A stretch of 64,000 bases of DNA from Tichowtungia sp964398915 (lineage in GTDB: Bacteria; Verrucomicrobiota; Kiritimatiellia; Kiritimatiellales; Tichowtungiaceae): contig CAYNOR010000006.1 of the NCBI GenBank assembly GCA_964398915.1, positions 1-64,000 of the forward strand, in the 5' to 3' direction. The notes beneath the pieces were generated by a model. That model was not told the origin of the DNA. It did no database searches and saw only the letters and a list, made by a program, of their open reading frames with translations. A program made the translations under genes and the position numbers. Shown one piece after another: positions 35,879 through 44,819 of this stretch. Numbering within the stretch: position 1 is the first letter of the stretch; each line of letters starts with the position of its first letter.

Positions 35879-35890
35879 TGGCATATGCCA
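35879..35890. promoter_or_regulatory. Candidate operator palindrome TGGCATATGCCA
   Basis: A perfect 12-bp palindrome 11 nt upstream of the DUF134 start codon, in the 125-bp region between the divergent ORP-like operon and exbB. The flanks are AT-rich (TTTATTTA / ATAATTAAA). The position suits a repressor or activator site for the operon; the binding protein is inferred. Confidence 0.5.
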
Positions 35891-35963
35891 ATAATTAAAG
35901 CAACCGCTGTTTTGATTTTTCTGATCTGCCGGATTTGAACATTGAGACTTTCGTTCGCATAGG

Positions 35964-35992
35964 GTTATTCTCCGGAAGTTTTGGAGAATAAC
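35964..35992 (+). promoter_or_regulatory. Hairpin covering the exbB ribosome binding site
   Basis: GTTATTCTCC at 35964-35973 is a perfect reverse complement of GGAGAATAAC at 35983-35992, with a 9-nt loop. The 3' arm contains the exbB Shine-Dalgarno GGAG and ends 1 nt before the ATG. Folded RNA would hide the ribosome binding site; as DNA it is also a dyad operator candidate. Confidence 0.6.
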
Positions 35993-35993
35993 T

Positions 35994-36572
35994 ATGTTTG
36001 AAGGCATTTATGACAAAATCGGGATGGCGGGCGTGGTGCTGGCGTTTCTGCCGTTTTTCAGCCTCTATTTCTTTTTGCAGACCCTGATCTATCTGGCGTG
36101 GGTTCCGCGCGGATTTAAAAAATTCCGCGCGGCATTTGAAAGTCCTGCTCCGGCGGTGACCGAAGCCCAGGCACGTTGCAATCCGCTCAGTTCGGTTCTT
36201 TGGGATGTTCTGAAGCATCAAACGCCGCGCGGCGAGGTGCAGGAGGAAGTGCAGTATCTTTTTCAGAGAACCTTTGGGCGCACCTATGTGGCTGTCACCG
36301 TATTGCGGCTGATTTCGGTGATTTCCCCGTTGTTGGGGCTGTACGGGACGGTGCTGGGGATCTCGAAAGTTTTCCATGGCATGGCTGCGCAGGCAGTGGT
36401 CGACCAAACGGTTCTGGCCAACGGCATTTGGGAAGCGCTGATCACAACCATCATGGGGCTGACCATCGCCATTCCGACGCTGGTTTTTTATTATTTGGTT
36501 CGTCTGCGCATCCGTTCGCTGATGATTGAGTGCATCGAAACAGCCCGTTCTCTGCAGAGAAATTTAAAATAG
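35994..36572 (+). CDS. ExbB/TolQ/MotA-type proton channel protein
   Basis: A 192-residue inner-membrane protein with three helices: about 13-33, 105-130 and 145-170. The conserved stretch reads LISVISPLLGLYGTVLGISKVF, then IWEALITTIMGLTIAIP. It forms the proton channel with ExbD and powers TonB. It is the first of exbB-exbD-tonB; exbD starts 10 nt downstream. It lacks the long N-terminal extension of some ExbB proteins. Its SD lies inside a 10-bp hairpin. Confidence 0.92.
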   Translation: MFEGIYDKIGMAGVVLAFLPFFSLYFFLQTLIYLAWVPRGFKKFRAAFESPAPAVTEAQARCNPLSSVLWDVLKHQTPRGEVQEEVQYLFQRTFGRTYVAVTVLRLISVISPLLGLYGTVLGISKVFHGMAAQAVVDQTVLANGIWEALITTIMGLTIAIPTLVFYYLVRLRIRSLMIECIETARSLQRNLK

Positions 36573-36582
36573 AAATCAGGTT

Positions 36583-36987
36583 ATGTTTGAGCATTTTTCA
36601 CTGGATGATGAATTTGATGCGGAGATTGATTTAACTCCGCTGGTGGATACGATTTTTATCCTGCTGATATTTTTTGTTCTCACGACGACCTTTGTGCGCC
36701 CTTCACTGCCTGTGAATTTGTCGAAGGCCGCGTCGGCGGCAGTCTCCAGTGAGCGCAAGGAGCAGCTGGCGATCACGATTGATGCGCAGGGCAAGATATT
36801 TCATGGCAATGCAACGCTGAGTCGCGCAGAGATACCGGCCTTACTTAAAGCCAATCCGGATCGTGGTATTAATCTGTTTGTGGATCGTGCGGCACCGTTC
36901 GAGGCTTTTTTATCGGTGGTGGATGAGGCCCGCCTGCTGAACCGCGAAGATATTTCGATCACAACGCTTCCTGCCGGCCGTGAATAA
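36583..36987 (+). CDS. ExbD/TolR-family protein
   Basis: A 134-residue protein with a single N-terminal membrane helix (LVDTIFILLIFFVLTTTF) carrying the essential Asp of the LVDTIF motif, and a periplasmic domain. It couples proton flow to TonB. The tonB start overlaps its 3' end by 8 nt, so the three genes form an operon. SD AGGTT before the ATG is weak; translational coupling is likely. Confidence 0.92.
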   Translation: MFEHFSLDDEFDAEIDLTPLVDTIFILLIFFVLTTTFVRPSLPVNLSKAASAAVSSERKEQLAITIDAQGKIFHGNATLSRAEIPALLKANPDRGINLFVDRAAPFEAFLSVVDEARLLNREDISITTLPAGRE

Positions 36988-37651
36988 ATTCCGCAAAGTT
37001 GAACGGCACAGCGGGTTGCTGGCATTTCTGCTCAGCGGCCTGTTTTATGTTGCGACGGGTTCTTTCGTTTTTTTTATGGCGCAGCATGCGAAGGTCGATT
37101 CGCCTCCTGCCATGGGGCCGAAAGCGGTTAATTTGAGTTTTGCACAGATGGAGTTGCATGCCGTTGCGCCGGCACCGGCTCAACCGGTTCCTCCGCCGCC
37201 TGAAAGGGCGGATGTGGCACCGGAGGAAGTCAAAAAAGCTCCGGAGCCTGAGATTAAACCAGAGCCTGTTGCGGAACAGGTGGCGCAAGTGAATCAAGAA
37301 GCTTCTGTGATGGAAACCCCGATCATCGCAACCGTGCCGTTGACAGGCTCTCCGGCGATCGCGGTGGATTGGCGGGCAATGGCGATCGCCAAGCTCCGTT
37401 CAATGATTGAGTACGAAAAATATTATCCGGCGGCGGCTCAAAAGGCGGGCTACACCGGCCGGGTCAGCGTACAAATCCGCCTTGAACCAGACGGTACGAT
37501 TGTCAGTTATGAAGTCAAAGATCGGCGCGGTCATCCGCTGCTCGGCAAAGCAGTCGAAACGACGATGGAAAAAATTAAGGGCAGAAACGTTGGATTGACC
37601 CTGCCGGAACCGTTTGAGGTTCTATTGCCTATCGAATTCGAGTTGAATTGA
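36980..37651 (+). CDS. TonB-family energy transducer
   Basis: A 223-residue TonB protein. A membrane helix lies at about 14-34, a Pro/Glu-rich spacer at 55-105 (PAQPVPPPPERADVAPEEVK), and a C-terminal TonB domain at about 130-223 (YPAAAQKAGYTGRVSVQIRL, then DGTIVSYEVKDRRGHPLLG). The GTG at 36980 lies within exbD and gives the short cytoplasmic start expected. It transmits proton-motive energy to outer-membrane receptors. No receptor gene is in the window. Confidence 0.92.
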   Translation: MNKFRKVERHSGLLAFLLSGLFYVATGSFVFFMAQHAKVDSPPAMGPKAVNLSFAQMELHAVAPAPAQPVPPPPERADVAPEEVKKAPEPEIKPEPVAEQVAQVNQEASVMETPIIATVPLTGSPAIAVDWRAMAIAKLRSMIEYEKYYPAAAQKAGYTGRVSVQIRLEPDGTIVSYEVKDRRGHPLLGKAVETTMEKIKGRNVGLTLPEPFEVLLPIEFELN

Positions 37652-37668
37652 TTTAATCAGGACTGCGG

Positions 37669-37845
37669 ATGAACTGGGATTCAATCAGAAGTTGGGCGGC
37701 GATTCTGCTGTTGCTGGATGCGGCATTCGGGCTGTGGAACCATGAACGGGTCAAGGCACTGGTGCCAAAAGTTAATATTATGCGCATAGCGCTGATTGAG
37801 GCTTGTGCTGCGCTGATTCTTGTCCTGCTTGGATTGTGGCTGTGA
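37669..37845 (+). CDS. Small two-helix membrane protein
   Basis: A 58-residue open frame starting MNWDSIRSWAAILLLLDAAF, with two hydrophobic segments (about 9-23 and 40-58). CAGGACTG stands 6-13 nt before the ATG. It follows tonB by 17 nt and so probably belongs to the exbBD-tonB operon. No family was recognised. Small accessory membrane peptides in such systems can stabilise the motor complex, but nothing here proves that. Confidence 0.6.
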   Translation: MNWDSIRSWAAILLLLDAAFGLWNHERVKALVPKVNIMRIALIEACAALILVLLGLWL

Positions 37846-37931
37846 TTGCCTTTGTACGGCTTCTTGTGCTTATATCTCCGGCCTGTAAGGCGGATCCTTT
37901 TCCTTAGTTAGTGATGCGCGGAGTATTTTAT

Positions 37932-40466
37932 ATGGCGAAATCCACATTTTTAAGGTTTCTTTTCCTTAGTCTTTTGATTTTTCCACCGGCCATGCGCGCT
38001 GCAGAAGAGGCTCAGGAGTGGCCTCCTTTGACGCGAATTGAACTTACACGCGGTCCCTTTGATCTTCGTCTTTATGCCACGGCGGGCGGCGACCCGCGTG
38101 CACTGATAGTCTTCGGTTCGGGTGACGGCGGCTGGAGCGCATGGGAACACACCGTTTGCACATGGTTACAGGAGGCCAATCTGGCGGTGGTCGGGATCGA
38201 TTTCGATAAATATGCCGCTACGGACTTTAATCAACCGACACTTGCGAAAGATATGGCTGCAGCTGCCGCGTTTGCTGCCGGACAGTTGAATGCAAAGGAG
38301 GTCCCTGTTCTTTATGCAGGCTGGAGTATTGGCGCTGTGCAGGCGGTTGCGGCGGCGGGCGGAACCAATCGTCCGCCATCACTTGCCGGGCTGTTGCTGC
38401 TGAGTCTGGACAGTCGCGGGCGTTATGGAATCCGCGCTCCGGATATGGTCGGGATCACACCGACCGGGCCGGGAACCTTTGATTTGCATGAGTTCAATCA
38501 GGCGATGGAAGGATTGCGGGTGGTCCAATATCACGGAACGGCCGATTTTATGGCTAAAACGACCTGGATCCGGCTGCTGAAATCTCCGCATCAGGTGTAT
38601 CTGCTGCAAGGGATGAACCATGGATTCGACGGACCGGTTCCGGAATTTATTCCCGTATTGTTGCAAGGTGCAGCCTGGGCATTAGGGGACGATTCGGCTG
38701 CGGCATCATCTGAAGAATCAAAGAACACATTTTCCGGGGAGATGTTTATCTACGGTACGTTGCTGATTCTCCTCACGATCGCTTTGATTTCCAGCCGAGC
38801 CGCCCTGATTTTTCTGCCCGTCTCAGTGGCTCTTTGCGGAATCGCCGGTATTCTGGCAACCGTTTTTCATGAAGCACCTTCCTTTATTGCAGAAATGGAA
38901 GCATGGGTCCCTTTGGAAGTCAGTCAGCACGGCCGTTTTCTTCTGTTTCTTTCGGGAGCACTGCTGCTGGTGCTGGCCCGGGGATTATACCGGCATAAAC
39001 GGGTTGCTTGGCACATGACAGTGATTGTCCTGACCATATCAGCAATTTTAAATTTCACACAGACGTTCAATTGGAACCGTTCGGCGGTTGCCGTTATTCT
39101 GCTGGTCGCATTGATTCGGCACCGCAAAATGTTTTCAGCCCGATCCGATAAACATTCTTTCTGGGCCGGAACTGGACTTGCAGTCGGAACACTGGTGTTG
39201 ATCGTTGGATATGGTGCGGTGTCTCTTTATGTGGTTGGTGAACGCGGACTTTTCGGTAATCCGTTGTCATGGATGGAGTCGTTTCGCGGTGCGGCCTTGA
39301 CGGTGTTGCAGGTTAAGACCGATCTGGATGAACTCGCCGGACGGGAAGCCGTTCATCTGTTGAATACGATCCGGTTGCAAGGGCTGATGGCTGGGCTTGC
39401 GGCGTTGATTATGGTGCTACGCCCAGTAATTTTACGGCAGCATGCACACAGCCCGGAAGATTTTGAGAATGTGAAAAGGCTGGTGGACGCCTATTCAGAC
39501 GACCCGATGTCAGTATTCGCCCTGCTTCCGGATAAGCATTATTATTTTGAGGAAGGCGTGGACGGCGTTGTGGCCTACGCGCTGTGGTGGAATATTGCGG
39601 TGGTGCTGGCGGATCCGATTTGCAGGCCGGATTGCCGGGAGAAGCTGGCACATGGGTTTATTCATCATTGCCGCACCTGTGACTGGAAACCGGTTTTCTA
39701 CTGTTCGCACTACAGTAATCGGGAGATTTATGACCGCGCGGGCTTCCAGCTTGTCCGGATTGCGGAAGAGGCCCGGCTTAAGCTGGCTGAATTCAAATTA
39801 GATGGCGCCCGGTTTCAGAATTTACGGACGGCCCGGAACAAGGCCCGTAAAAACGGTCTGGTATTCGGATGGTACGGCGGCGACGGAACGTCGCAGGACG
39901 AACAGCTTGAGCAGCAGCTTCTGGATTTATCCAGGGAATGGCTGGCAAGAAAACGCGGCGGAGAAATGAGCTTCGATCTCAGTTCGTTTAACAAACAAAC
40001 CATTCGTGAAAAAGGCGCGGCAGTTGTCCGGTCTCCGGACGGACGGCTGGAAGCTTTCGCCACATGGCATCCCTATGCCCATGGCAGAGGCCGATGTCTT
40101 GATCTCATGCGGAGTCATGTTCAGGCCCGGGATGTGATGGACTTTCTCATTCTGGAAGCAATACAATCGTTCCGGGATCAAGGGGTCGAGGAGGTCTGTT
40201 TCGGTAGCGCACCTCTTGCGAATACCGCGGATCCGAGCGAACACAATGTGTATGATCGGTCCATCCGGTTTGTCTTTGAAAATCTCGAACGGTTTTACGG
40301 CTACAAACGGCTGTTTTTCTTTAAGCAGAAGTATTATCCCTGCTGGACCCCGCGTTATCTTGCTTATCCGTGCGGCACCTCGCTGCTGCTGGTGGGTCTG
40401 GCAATTGCTGGCGTTCATTTGACGAGCGGATTCCGAAGCCTTTTCCGCCGTTCCGGCCGGGGGTAA
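37932..40466 (+). CDS. AcvB/VirJ-type hydrolase fused to aminoacyl-phosphatidylglycerol synthase
   Basis: An 844-residue fusion. A signal peptide is followed by a VirJ/AcvB-like alpha/beta hydrolase (about 35-255) with nucleophile elbow GWSIG (Ser132) and a late His in MNHGFD. About six membrane helices follow (about 270-490). The C-terminal DUF2156/LPG-synthase domain (about 500-830) has DPMSVFALLPDKHYYF, GVVAYALWWNIAVVLADPI and FQNLRTARNKARKNG. In Agrobacterium and Rhizobium the synthase (LpiA) and the hydrolase (AcvB/AtvA) of lysyl-phosphatidylglycerol are separate neighbouring genes; here one chain has both. GGAG supports the start at 37932. The amino acid used is unknown. Confidence 0.85.
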   Translation: MAKSTFLRFLFLSLLIFPPAMRAAEEAQEWPPLTRIELTRGPFDLRLYATAGGDPRALIVFGSGDGGWSAWEHTVCTWLQEANLAVVGIDFDKYAATDFNQPTLAKDMAAAAAFAAGQLNAKEVPVLYAGWSIGAVQAVAAAGGTNRPPSLAGLLLLSLDSRGRYGIRAPDMVGITPTGPGTFDLHEFNQAMEGLRVVQYHGTADFMAKTTWIRLLKSPHQVYLLQGMNHGFDGPVPEFIPVLLQGAAWALGDDSAAASSEESKNTFSGEMFIYGTLLILLTIALISSRAALIFLPVSVALCGIAGILATVFHEAPSFIAEMEAWVPLEVSQHGRFLLFLSGALLLVLARGLYRHKRVAWHMTVIVLTISAILNFTQTFNWNRSAVAVILLVALIRHRKMFSARSDKHSFWAGTGLAVGTLVLIVGYGAVSLYVVGERGLFGNPLSWMESFRGAALTVLQVKTDLDELAGREAVHLLNTIRLQGLMAGLAALIMVLRPVILRQHAHSPEDFENVKRLVDAYSDDPMSVFALLPDKHYYFEEGVDGVVAYALWWNIAVVLADPICRPDCREKLAHGFIHHCRTCDWKPVFYCSHYSNREIYDRAGFQLVRIAEEARLKLAEFKLDGARFQNLRTARNKARKNGLVFGWYGGDGTSQDEQLEQQLLDLSREWLARKRGGEMSFDLSSFNKQTIREKGAAVVRSPDGRLEAFATWHPYAHGRGRCLDLMRSHVQARDVMDFLILEAIQSFRDQGVEEVCFGSAPLANTADPSEHNVYDRSIRFVFENLERFYGYKRLFFFKQKYYPCWTPRYLAYPCGTSLLLVGLAIAGVHLTSGFRSLFRRSGRG

Positions 40467-40481
40467 AAGTTTTTCCCGGTT

Positions 40482-42623
40482 TTACAGATAGAGCGCGGTC
40501 GTCGGCTTGCTTTCCAGAATATTGTATTGCCGCAGTGCGGTTTTCCACCACGGGGCAAGCTTCTCAAGCGGCAGTAGCCATATCTGTTCGTGCAGCCAGG
40601 CCATACATTCAGGATTTAACAGTAAGGCCATTTGCTCGCGGCGGCTGAGAACATCAGGACCTTCCGTGACGACGCGATCCTGAAGATGTGTAAAGTAGAC
40701 GCTGTCGAGACGGCGGTGTTTATTGCGTCGCCGCAGGAGGGAGATGTGGATGGCGTTGACGTAGGGATCAATGACGACCTGCATGAAGCCATAGTTTTTC
40801 CGGAGCAGTTCAAGCGGGGGAATATGCTGTTTGCAGGCATCCAGATTGGTTTGCAGTTCAGCGATCTCGAGCGGCGGATGGCTTTCCTGCGGAGTTACAA
40901 AAAGTCCCATCTGGAGAAACAGGGTTCCCAGTGATGTTTTGCTGGATAGTACGGAGAGCGGAATCGAGCAGATCAATCCGATGAAAATGGGGCTCATCCA
41001 CCAGAAAAAGGCGGGATTAATCCACCAGGCCAGTGCGCCCCATACAGCACCGATGAGAGAGTGTCCCCAGTGTGCTTCAATGGCTTCTGCCCATTCAATA
41101 CCGTCGTCTCCGCCACGACGCTGGGAACCCCAGCCGACTTCCTGCCCCGCCATTACACCGAGCACGAAACGGGAGTGAAACAGCATGAGGATCGGGGTGA
41201 TCAGCATGGAAAAGAAGTGTTCAATCAGTACGCTGGCTGTGACACGCAGGCGTCCTCCGAACGGTTTAGCTTCCTGTTTTCTAAACAGAACGAGAAGCAG
41301 TCCGAGCAGTTTGGGCAGGAAGAGCAGGAAAATCGTAGTGCTGAAGAGAATAATGGCCAGTCGGTTCCCGCCGATGTCCAGAAAAGAGGACAACCCGACA
41401 TCGTAGTCGAAGCTTCGTTGCGTAAAGCGGGACGCAAATACGAACTGCATGGTTCCTAAAAGCATAAAGAAGAGCCAGAGCGGCGAGGAGAGATAACTCA
41501 TGATGCCAAGCGCAAGATGCAACCGGTTGATTGGACGAACATGGGGCGAAAGCATGAGCCAGCTGTGCTGAAAATTTCCCCGGCACCAGCGCCGGTCGCG
41601 TTTAGCCATGTCGGTGAGCGTCGGCGGGCCTCCTTCATAGCTGCCGCCCAGCCCATAGGCCAGCCAGACTTCATAGCCAGCGCGGCGCATAAGGGCTGCT
41701 TCGACATAGTCGTGGCTCATAAATTTAGCCCGGGGTGTTTTGCTGGCTGGCAGGTCGGGCAGTGCACAGTGCTCGATGAATGGAGCCAGACGTATAATTG
41801 CATTATGACCCCAGTAGTTTCCTTCGTCGGCCTGCCAGAAATTAAGACCGGCCTGAAAAATCGGGCCGTACAAGGTGCCCGCAAACTGCATGCAGCGGCA
41901 AAAGAGACTTTCGCTCATGGCCTGAACAGGCGCAGCCTGAATAATACCGGACTGCGGGTGCAGTTCCATGAGTTGTGCGAGTTTGACGAGGCAGTCACCG
42001 CTCATCACGCTGTCGGCATCCAGGATAACCATGTAGCGGTATTTACTGCCCCACCGGCGGCAGAAATCACTGATGTTTCCGCTCTTACGGTTCAGAGCTA
42101 TTTTACGTTTGCGGTAGAAGATGCGTCCGAAGCCGTGCACCTGTTTACAGAGTTCAGCCCAGGCCATTTCCTCTTCGATCCATTTGTTCGGATCATTCGA
42201 ATCGCTGAGAATGAAAAAGTCGAATCGCGAGAGGTTTCCGGTTTTCTCAACGGAACGGTAGATGGTCCGCAACCCTTCATAAACGCGGCTGACATCTTCA
42301 TTGAAAATCGGCAGAACCACTGCGGTAACGGGAAGTTCTACCGGCGTATTCGTTTTCTCGAGCAGTGAAAGCAGGCGGGCGGAGTCGCGACGGTGCCAGA
42401 GAATAAGGAACCCGGTCAGCGCTTGAACGATACCGAAGGAAACTGGTGTAAAAAGTATGGCGAACAGGATCAGGATGGCGACTTCGCAACTGTTCATGCC
42501 GCCGCGCCAGAGAATGTCGGCCATGACCCAGGTGGCCAGGGTGGTGAGTAACAGCACCAGCGAAAAGAAGAGAATCCGCCGGCGCACTTTCTGCGCGCCT
42601 GATAGAAGTTTTACAGCCGTCAT
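40482..42623 (-). CDS. opgH: Glucans biosynthesis glucosyltransferase OpgH
   Basis: A 713-residue inner-membrane GT2 enzyme that makes and exports the backbone of osmoregulated periplasmic glucans from UDP-glucose. It has two N-terminal helices (about 17-37 and 45-75), the catalytic domain with PIFNEDVSRVYEGLR, FILSDSNDPNKW, LDADSVMSGD and RDRRWCRGNFQHSW, then several more helices. It is shorter than the E. coli protein (about 850 residues), lacking most of the cytoplasmic N-terminal extension. It overlaps the upstream small gene by 4 nt, in an opgG-small gene-opgH operon. Confidence 0.94.
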   Translation of the reverse strand: MTAVKLLSGAQKVRRRILFFSLVLLLTTLATWVMADILWRGGMNSCEVAILILFAILFTPVSFGIVQALTGFLILWHRRDSARLLSLLEKTNTPVELPVTAVVLPIFNEDVSRVYEGLRTIYRSVEKTGNLSRFDFFILSDSNDPNKWIEEEMAWAELCKQVHGFGRIFYRKRKIALNRKSGNISDFCRRWGSKYRYMVILDADSVMSGDCLVKLAQLMELHPQSGIIQAAPVQAMSESLFCRCMQFAGTLYGPIFQAGLNFWQADEGNYWGHNAIIRLAPFIEHCALPDLPASKTPRAKFMSHDYVEAALMRRAGYEVWLAYGLGGSYEGGPPTLTDMAKRDRRWCRGNFQHSWLMLSPHVRPINRLHLALGIMSYLSSPLWLFFMLLGTMQFVFASRFTQRSFDYDVGLSSFLDIGGNRLAIILFSTTIFLLFLPKLLGLLLVLFRKQEAKPFGGRLRVTASVLIEHFFSMLITPILMLFHSRFVLGVMAGQEVGWGSQRRGGDDGIEWAEAIEAHWGHSLIGAVWGALAWWINPAFFWWMSPIFIGLICSIPLSVLSSKTSLGTLFLQMGLFVTPQESHPPLEIAELQTNLDACKQHIPPLELLRKNYGFMQVVIDPYVNAIHISLLRRRNKHRRLDSVYFTHLQDRVVTEGPDVLSRREQMALLLNPECMAWLHEQIWLLPLEKLAPWWKTALRQYNILESKPTTALYL

Positions 42624-43213
42624 CGTGTCATCCAGAAAAGATAAGTTAGAATCGTCAGAAAAATAAGCCAGCCAATGAATGCCTTGATAACCGGCATGCG
42701 GTTCAGGGTGTCCATCGCATCGTCGGCAAAAGCGGGAATCATTCCCAGATCAATTGGGCGGGGAACCATGTTGCTGATTTGCAGTTCAGGTCCGGCGCGC
42801 ATCAGACTGCTGCGCATAGCGGTTTTCAGTTCTTCCGGTATCTGCTGAGTGGCCATAAAGGCATAGGGCCAGCGAAGGGGGCCGTCGCAGAGGAACAGTG
42901 CAACGCGTCCGTCGGCCGCTGTGAAATTGGTGTCTGTCCCGGCAGGGAGATCCATGATGCGGGTAAACCATTCATTGAGCAGGCGGTTGGTTTCCTCGAT
43001 TACGAGAGTTGCCAGAGGCTCCGGCGGGGTCTGACCCTGCCAGCGGTGGCTGACGCGCCGCAAAATCATCGTAATCAGGTGCGCGCGGTGCAAATGACTG
43101 TCGACCTCGTGAGCCCGTAAGTAGCTCTCGAGTTTTTCGCAGGCGCCGTTCCATTCCTCAGGGCTGCCCCAGGAGGGAACAAAGGGTTCTATGGGTTCCA
43201 GAAGTAAGTCCAC
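42620..43213 (-). CDS. Protein between opgG and opgH with C-terminal membrane helix
   Basis: A 197-residue protein, soluble except for one C-terminal helix (MPVIKAFIGWLIFLTILTYLFW). Its start overlaps opgG by 25 nt and its end overlaps opgH by 4 nt, so it belongs to this pathway. No family was recognised. Because OpgH here lacks the long N-terminal part present in E. coli, this may be that part as a separate chain, or an assembly factor (inference). Confidence 0.75.
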   Translation of the reverse strand: MDLLLEPIEPFVPSWGSPEEWNGACEKLESYLRAHEVDSHLHRAHLITMILRRVSHRWQGQTPPEPLATLVIEETNRLLNEWFTRIMDLPAGTDTNFTAADGRVALFLCDGPLRWPYAFMATQQIPEELKTAMRSSLMRAGPELQISNMVPRPIDLGMIPAFADDAMDTLNRMPVIKAFIGWLIFLTILTYLFWMTR

Positions 43214-44697
43214 GTTTCACTCCGCGGCAGTCCGCCCGATTGCAGGAAACAGCGCATTTCAACAGGTTTGGTTTTATCAACGGGTTCAACATCAAAGAAT
43301 ACGCGCCAAGCGTTGCCGGGGTCATTGCGTTGGAGATGTTTGCCCTTCAGGTTGCCGTTGGTGACGGATACAATCGGCTTAACGCTGTCAGGGTTGTTCC
43401 GGTCAAGCCCCGCACCGTTACTGAAATCGAGCACAAATTTTTTGGAACCGGGGTATTCAGTGGCATTGCCGATGCGGGTGGCCAGTGTCCGTGCAAGCGG
43501 CGGCAACGCAGGATCGTCCTTGAACCAGTGCAGGCGGTATGAAAATTCAAGCGGTTTTTCGGGGGTAAGCGGTTCAGCCGGAGTCCAGAAGGCAACGATG
43601 TTGTCGAAGTATTCCTCGCCGTACGGTAATTCAACGAGCCGGATTTCGCCGCAGCCCCAATCTGATCCCGGTTCAATCCAGGTGCTCGGACGGTTATGAT
43701 AGAAGGTTTCTAGATCTTCATAGCTCGAGAAACTCCGATCGCGCTGGAACAGGCCGAAGCCTCGCGGGGTTTTGTCGGCAAAGCAGGAAATCCGTACGTC
43801 CTTTTCCTTGGTGAGCGGACGCCAAAGCCATTCGTCGGCGCCGGTGTGAAGAAGCAATCCATCGGAATCATGTACTTCAGGACGGAAATCACCGTGGCGG
43901 GATGCGGAGTTTTCGCCGAACCAGAACATGCTGGTCAGCGGGGCCAGACCAAGGCCTTCGACCGTGGTGCGGGCGAACAGTGTGGCTTTAATCTCCATGA
44001 CCGTGTCTGCACCGGGGATGAGGAGCATTTCATAGGCACCGGCCAGACTCGGGCTGTTCAGTAGAATAAATATTTTTATACGGTCGGCCCGGTTATCCGG
44101 TTTCTCAATCCAGTATTCTACAAACTCCGGAAATTCTTCGTTTGTCTGACCCGCCACGTTGATGGCCAGTCCGCGGGCGGACAGCCCGTAGTGCAAGCCC
44201 TTGCCCGGAGCCCGGAAATAAGAGGCTCCCTGAAAGGCCACGATTTCGTCGAGATATTCCATCGAGTTGATTGGATAATGAATGCGGAAGCCGTTGAAAC
44301 CCAGATCGTCCGGCAGGCGGCCAGTGATTTTCGCCTGTGAATAATTGAAAAGACTCTTCGAAAAAGGAATCGGCTCAACCCGCCCGTTTTCTACGGAATT
44401 GATGGTAATACGTCCGGTTTGTGCCCCGCCGCGGTGAACGCACTGGAGCTGAAAGGGGAGGCGTTCCATACGCCAGATGGCGGCCTTAGGGTCAAAGCGG
44501 ATGTTGCGCATCTCGTCGTAATTTAAACGGCTTAGTTCCTGAGGAAGTGTTTTGTCAGGAGCCTGATAAGGTGCGGCCGCCAGATTCTGCGCACGGTTCT
44601 TGAGCGCATTGAAATCGAAAGACGAACCATCATCCTGTGCAACACCGTGGAGTGTCGCACACGCGAGTACAACGGACATAAGAATTTGTTTATTCAC
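43189..44697 (-). CDS. opgG: Periplasmic glucan biosynthesis protein OpgG
   Basis: A 502-residue OpgG/OpgD-family periplasmic protein needed to make branched osmoregulated glucans. A signal peptide (about 1-20) is followed by SFDFNALKNRAQNLA, LNYDEMRNIRFDPKAAIW, GFRIHYPINSMEYLDEIVAFQGASYF, and DFSNGAGL near the C-terminal domain: all family hallmarks. The first codon is GTG at 44697 without a clear SD; an ATG six codons later would shorten the signal peptide. It is first in an operon with the small gene and opgH. Confidence 0.94.
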   Translation of the reverse strand: MNKQILMSVVLACATLHGVAQDDGSSFDFNALKNRAQNLAAAPYQAPDKTLPQELSRLNYDEMRNIRFDPKAAIWRMERLPFQLQCVHRGGAQTGRITINSVENGRVEPIPFSKSLFNYSQAKITGRLPDDLGFNGFRIHYPINSMEYLDEIVAFQGASYFRAPGKGLHYGLSARGLAINVAGQTNEEFPEFVEYWIEKPDNRADRIKIFILLNSPSLAGAYEMLLIPGADTVMEIKATLFARTTVEGLGLAPLTSMFWFGENSASRHGDFRPEVHDSDGLLLHTGADEWLWRPLTKEKDVRISCFADKTPRGFGLFQRDRSFSSYEDLETFYHNRPSTWIEPGSDWGCGEIRLVELPYGEEYFDNIVAFWTPAEPLTPEKPLEFSYRLHWFKDDPALPPLARTLATRIGNATEYPGSKKFVLDFSNGAGLDRNNPDSVKPIVSVTNGNLKGKHLQRNDPGNAWRVFFDVEPVDKTKPVEMRCFLQSGGLPRSETWTYFWNP

Positions 44698-44775
44698 GCG
44701 CCGAGCATATTAAAAGCCCATGTAAATGCACGAAAAAAAAAGCTGCAGCTCTCAAATTGACCCCAGTATACTTTC

Positions 44776-44793
44776 AAAACCCCGTGAAGGGGG
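44776..44793 (-). terminator. Short hairpin after tex
   Basis: On the minus strand CCCC pairs with GGGG around TTCAC and is followed by TTTT, 27 nt past the tex stop. The stem is short, so strength is uncertain. Confidence 0.5.
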
Positions 44794-44819
44794 CCCGGAC
44801 ATGCAGAAAATGCCCGAAT

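Noticed and set aside
37861..37910. Terminator-like CCGGCCTG/AAGGCGG stretch after the small membrane gene
   Set aside because: The arms do not pair well and there is only a short T run; not supported.
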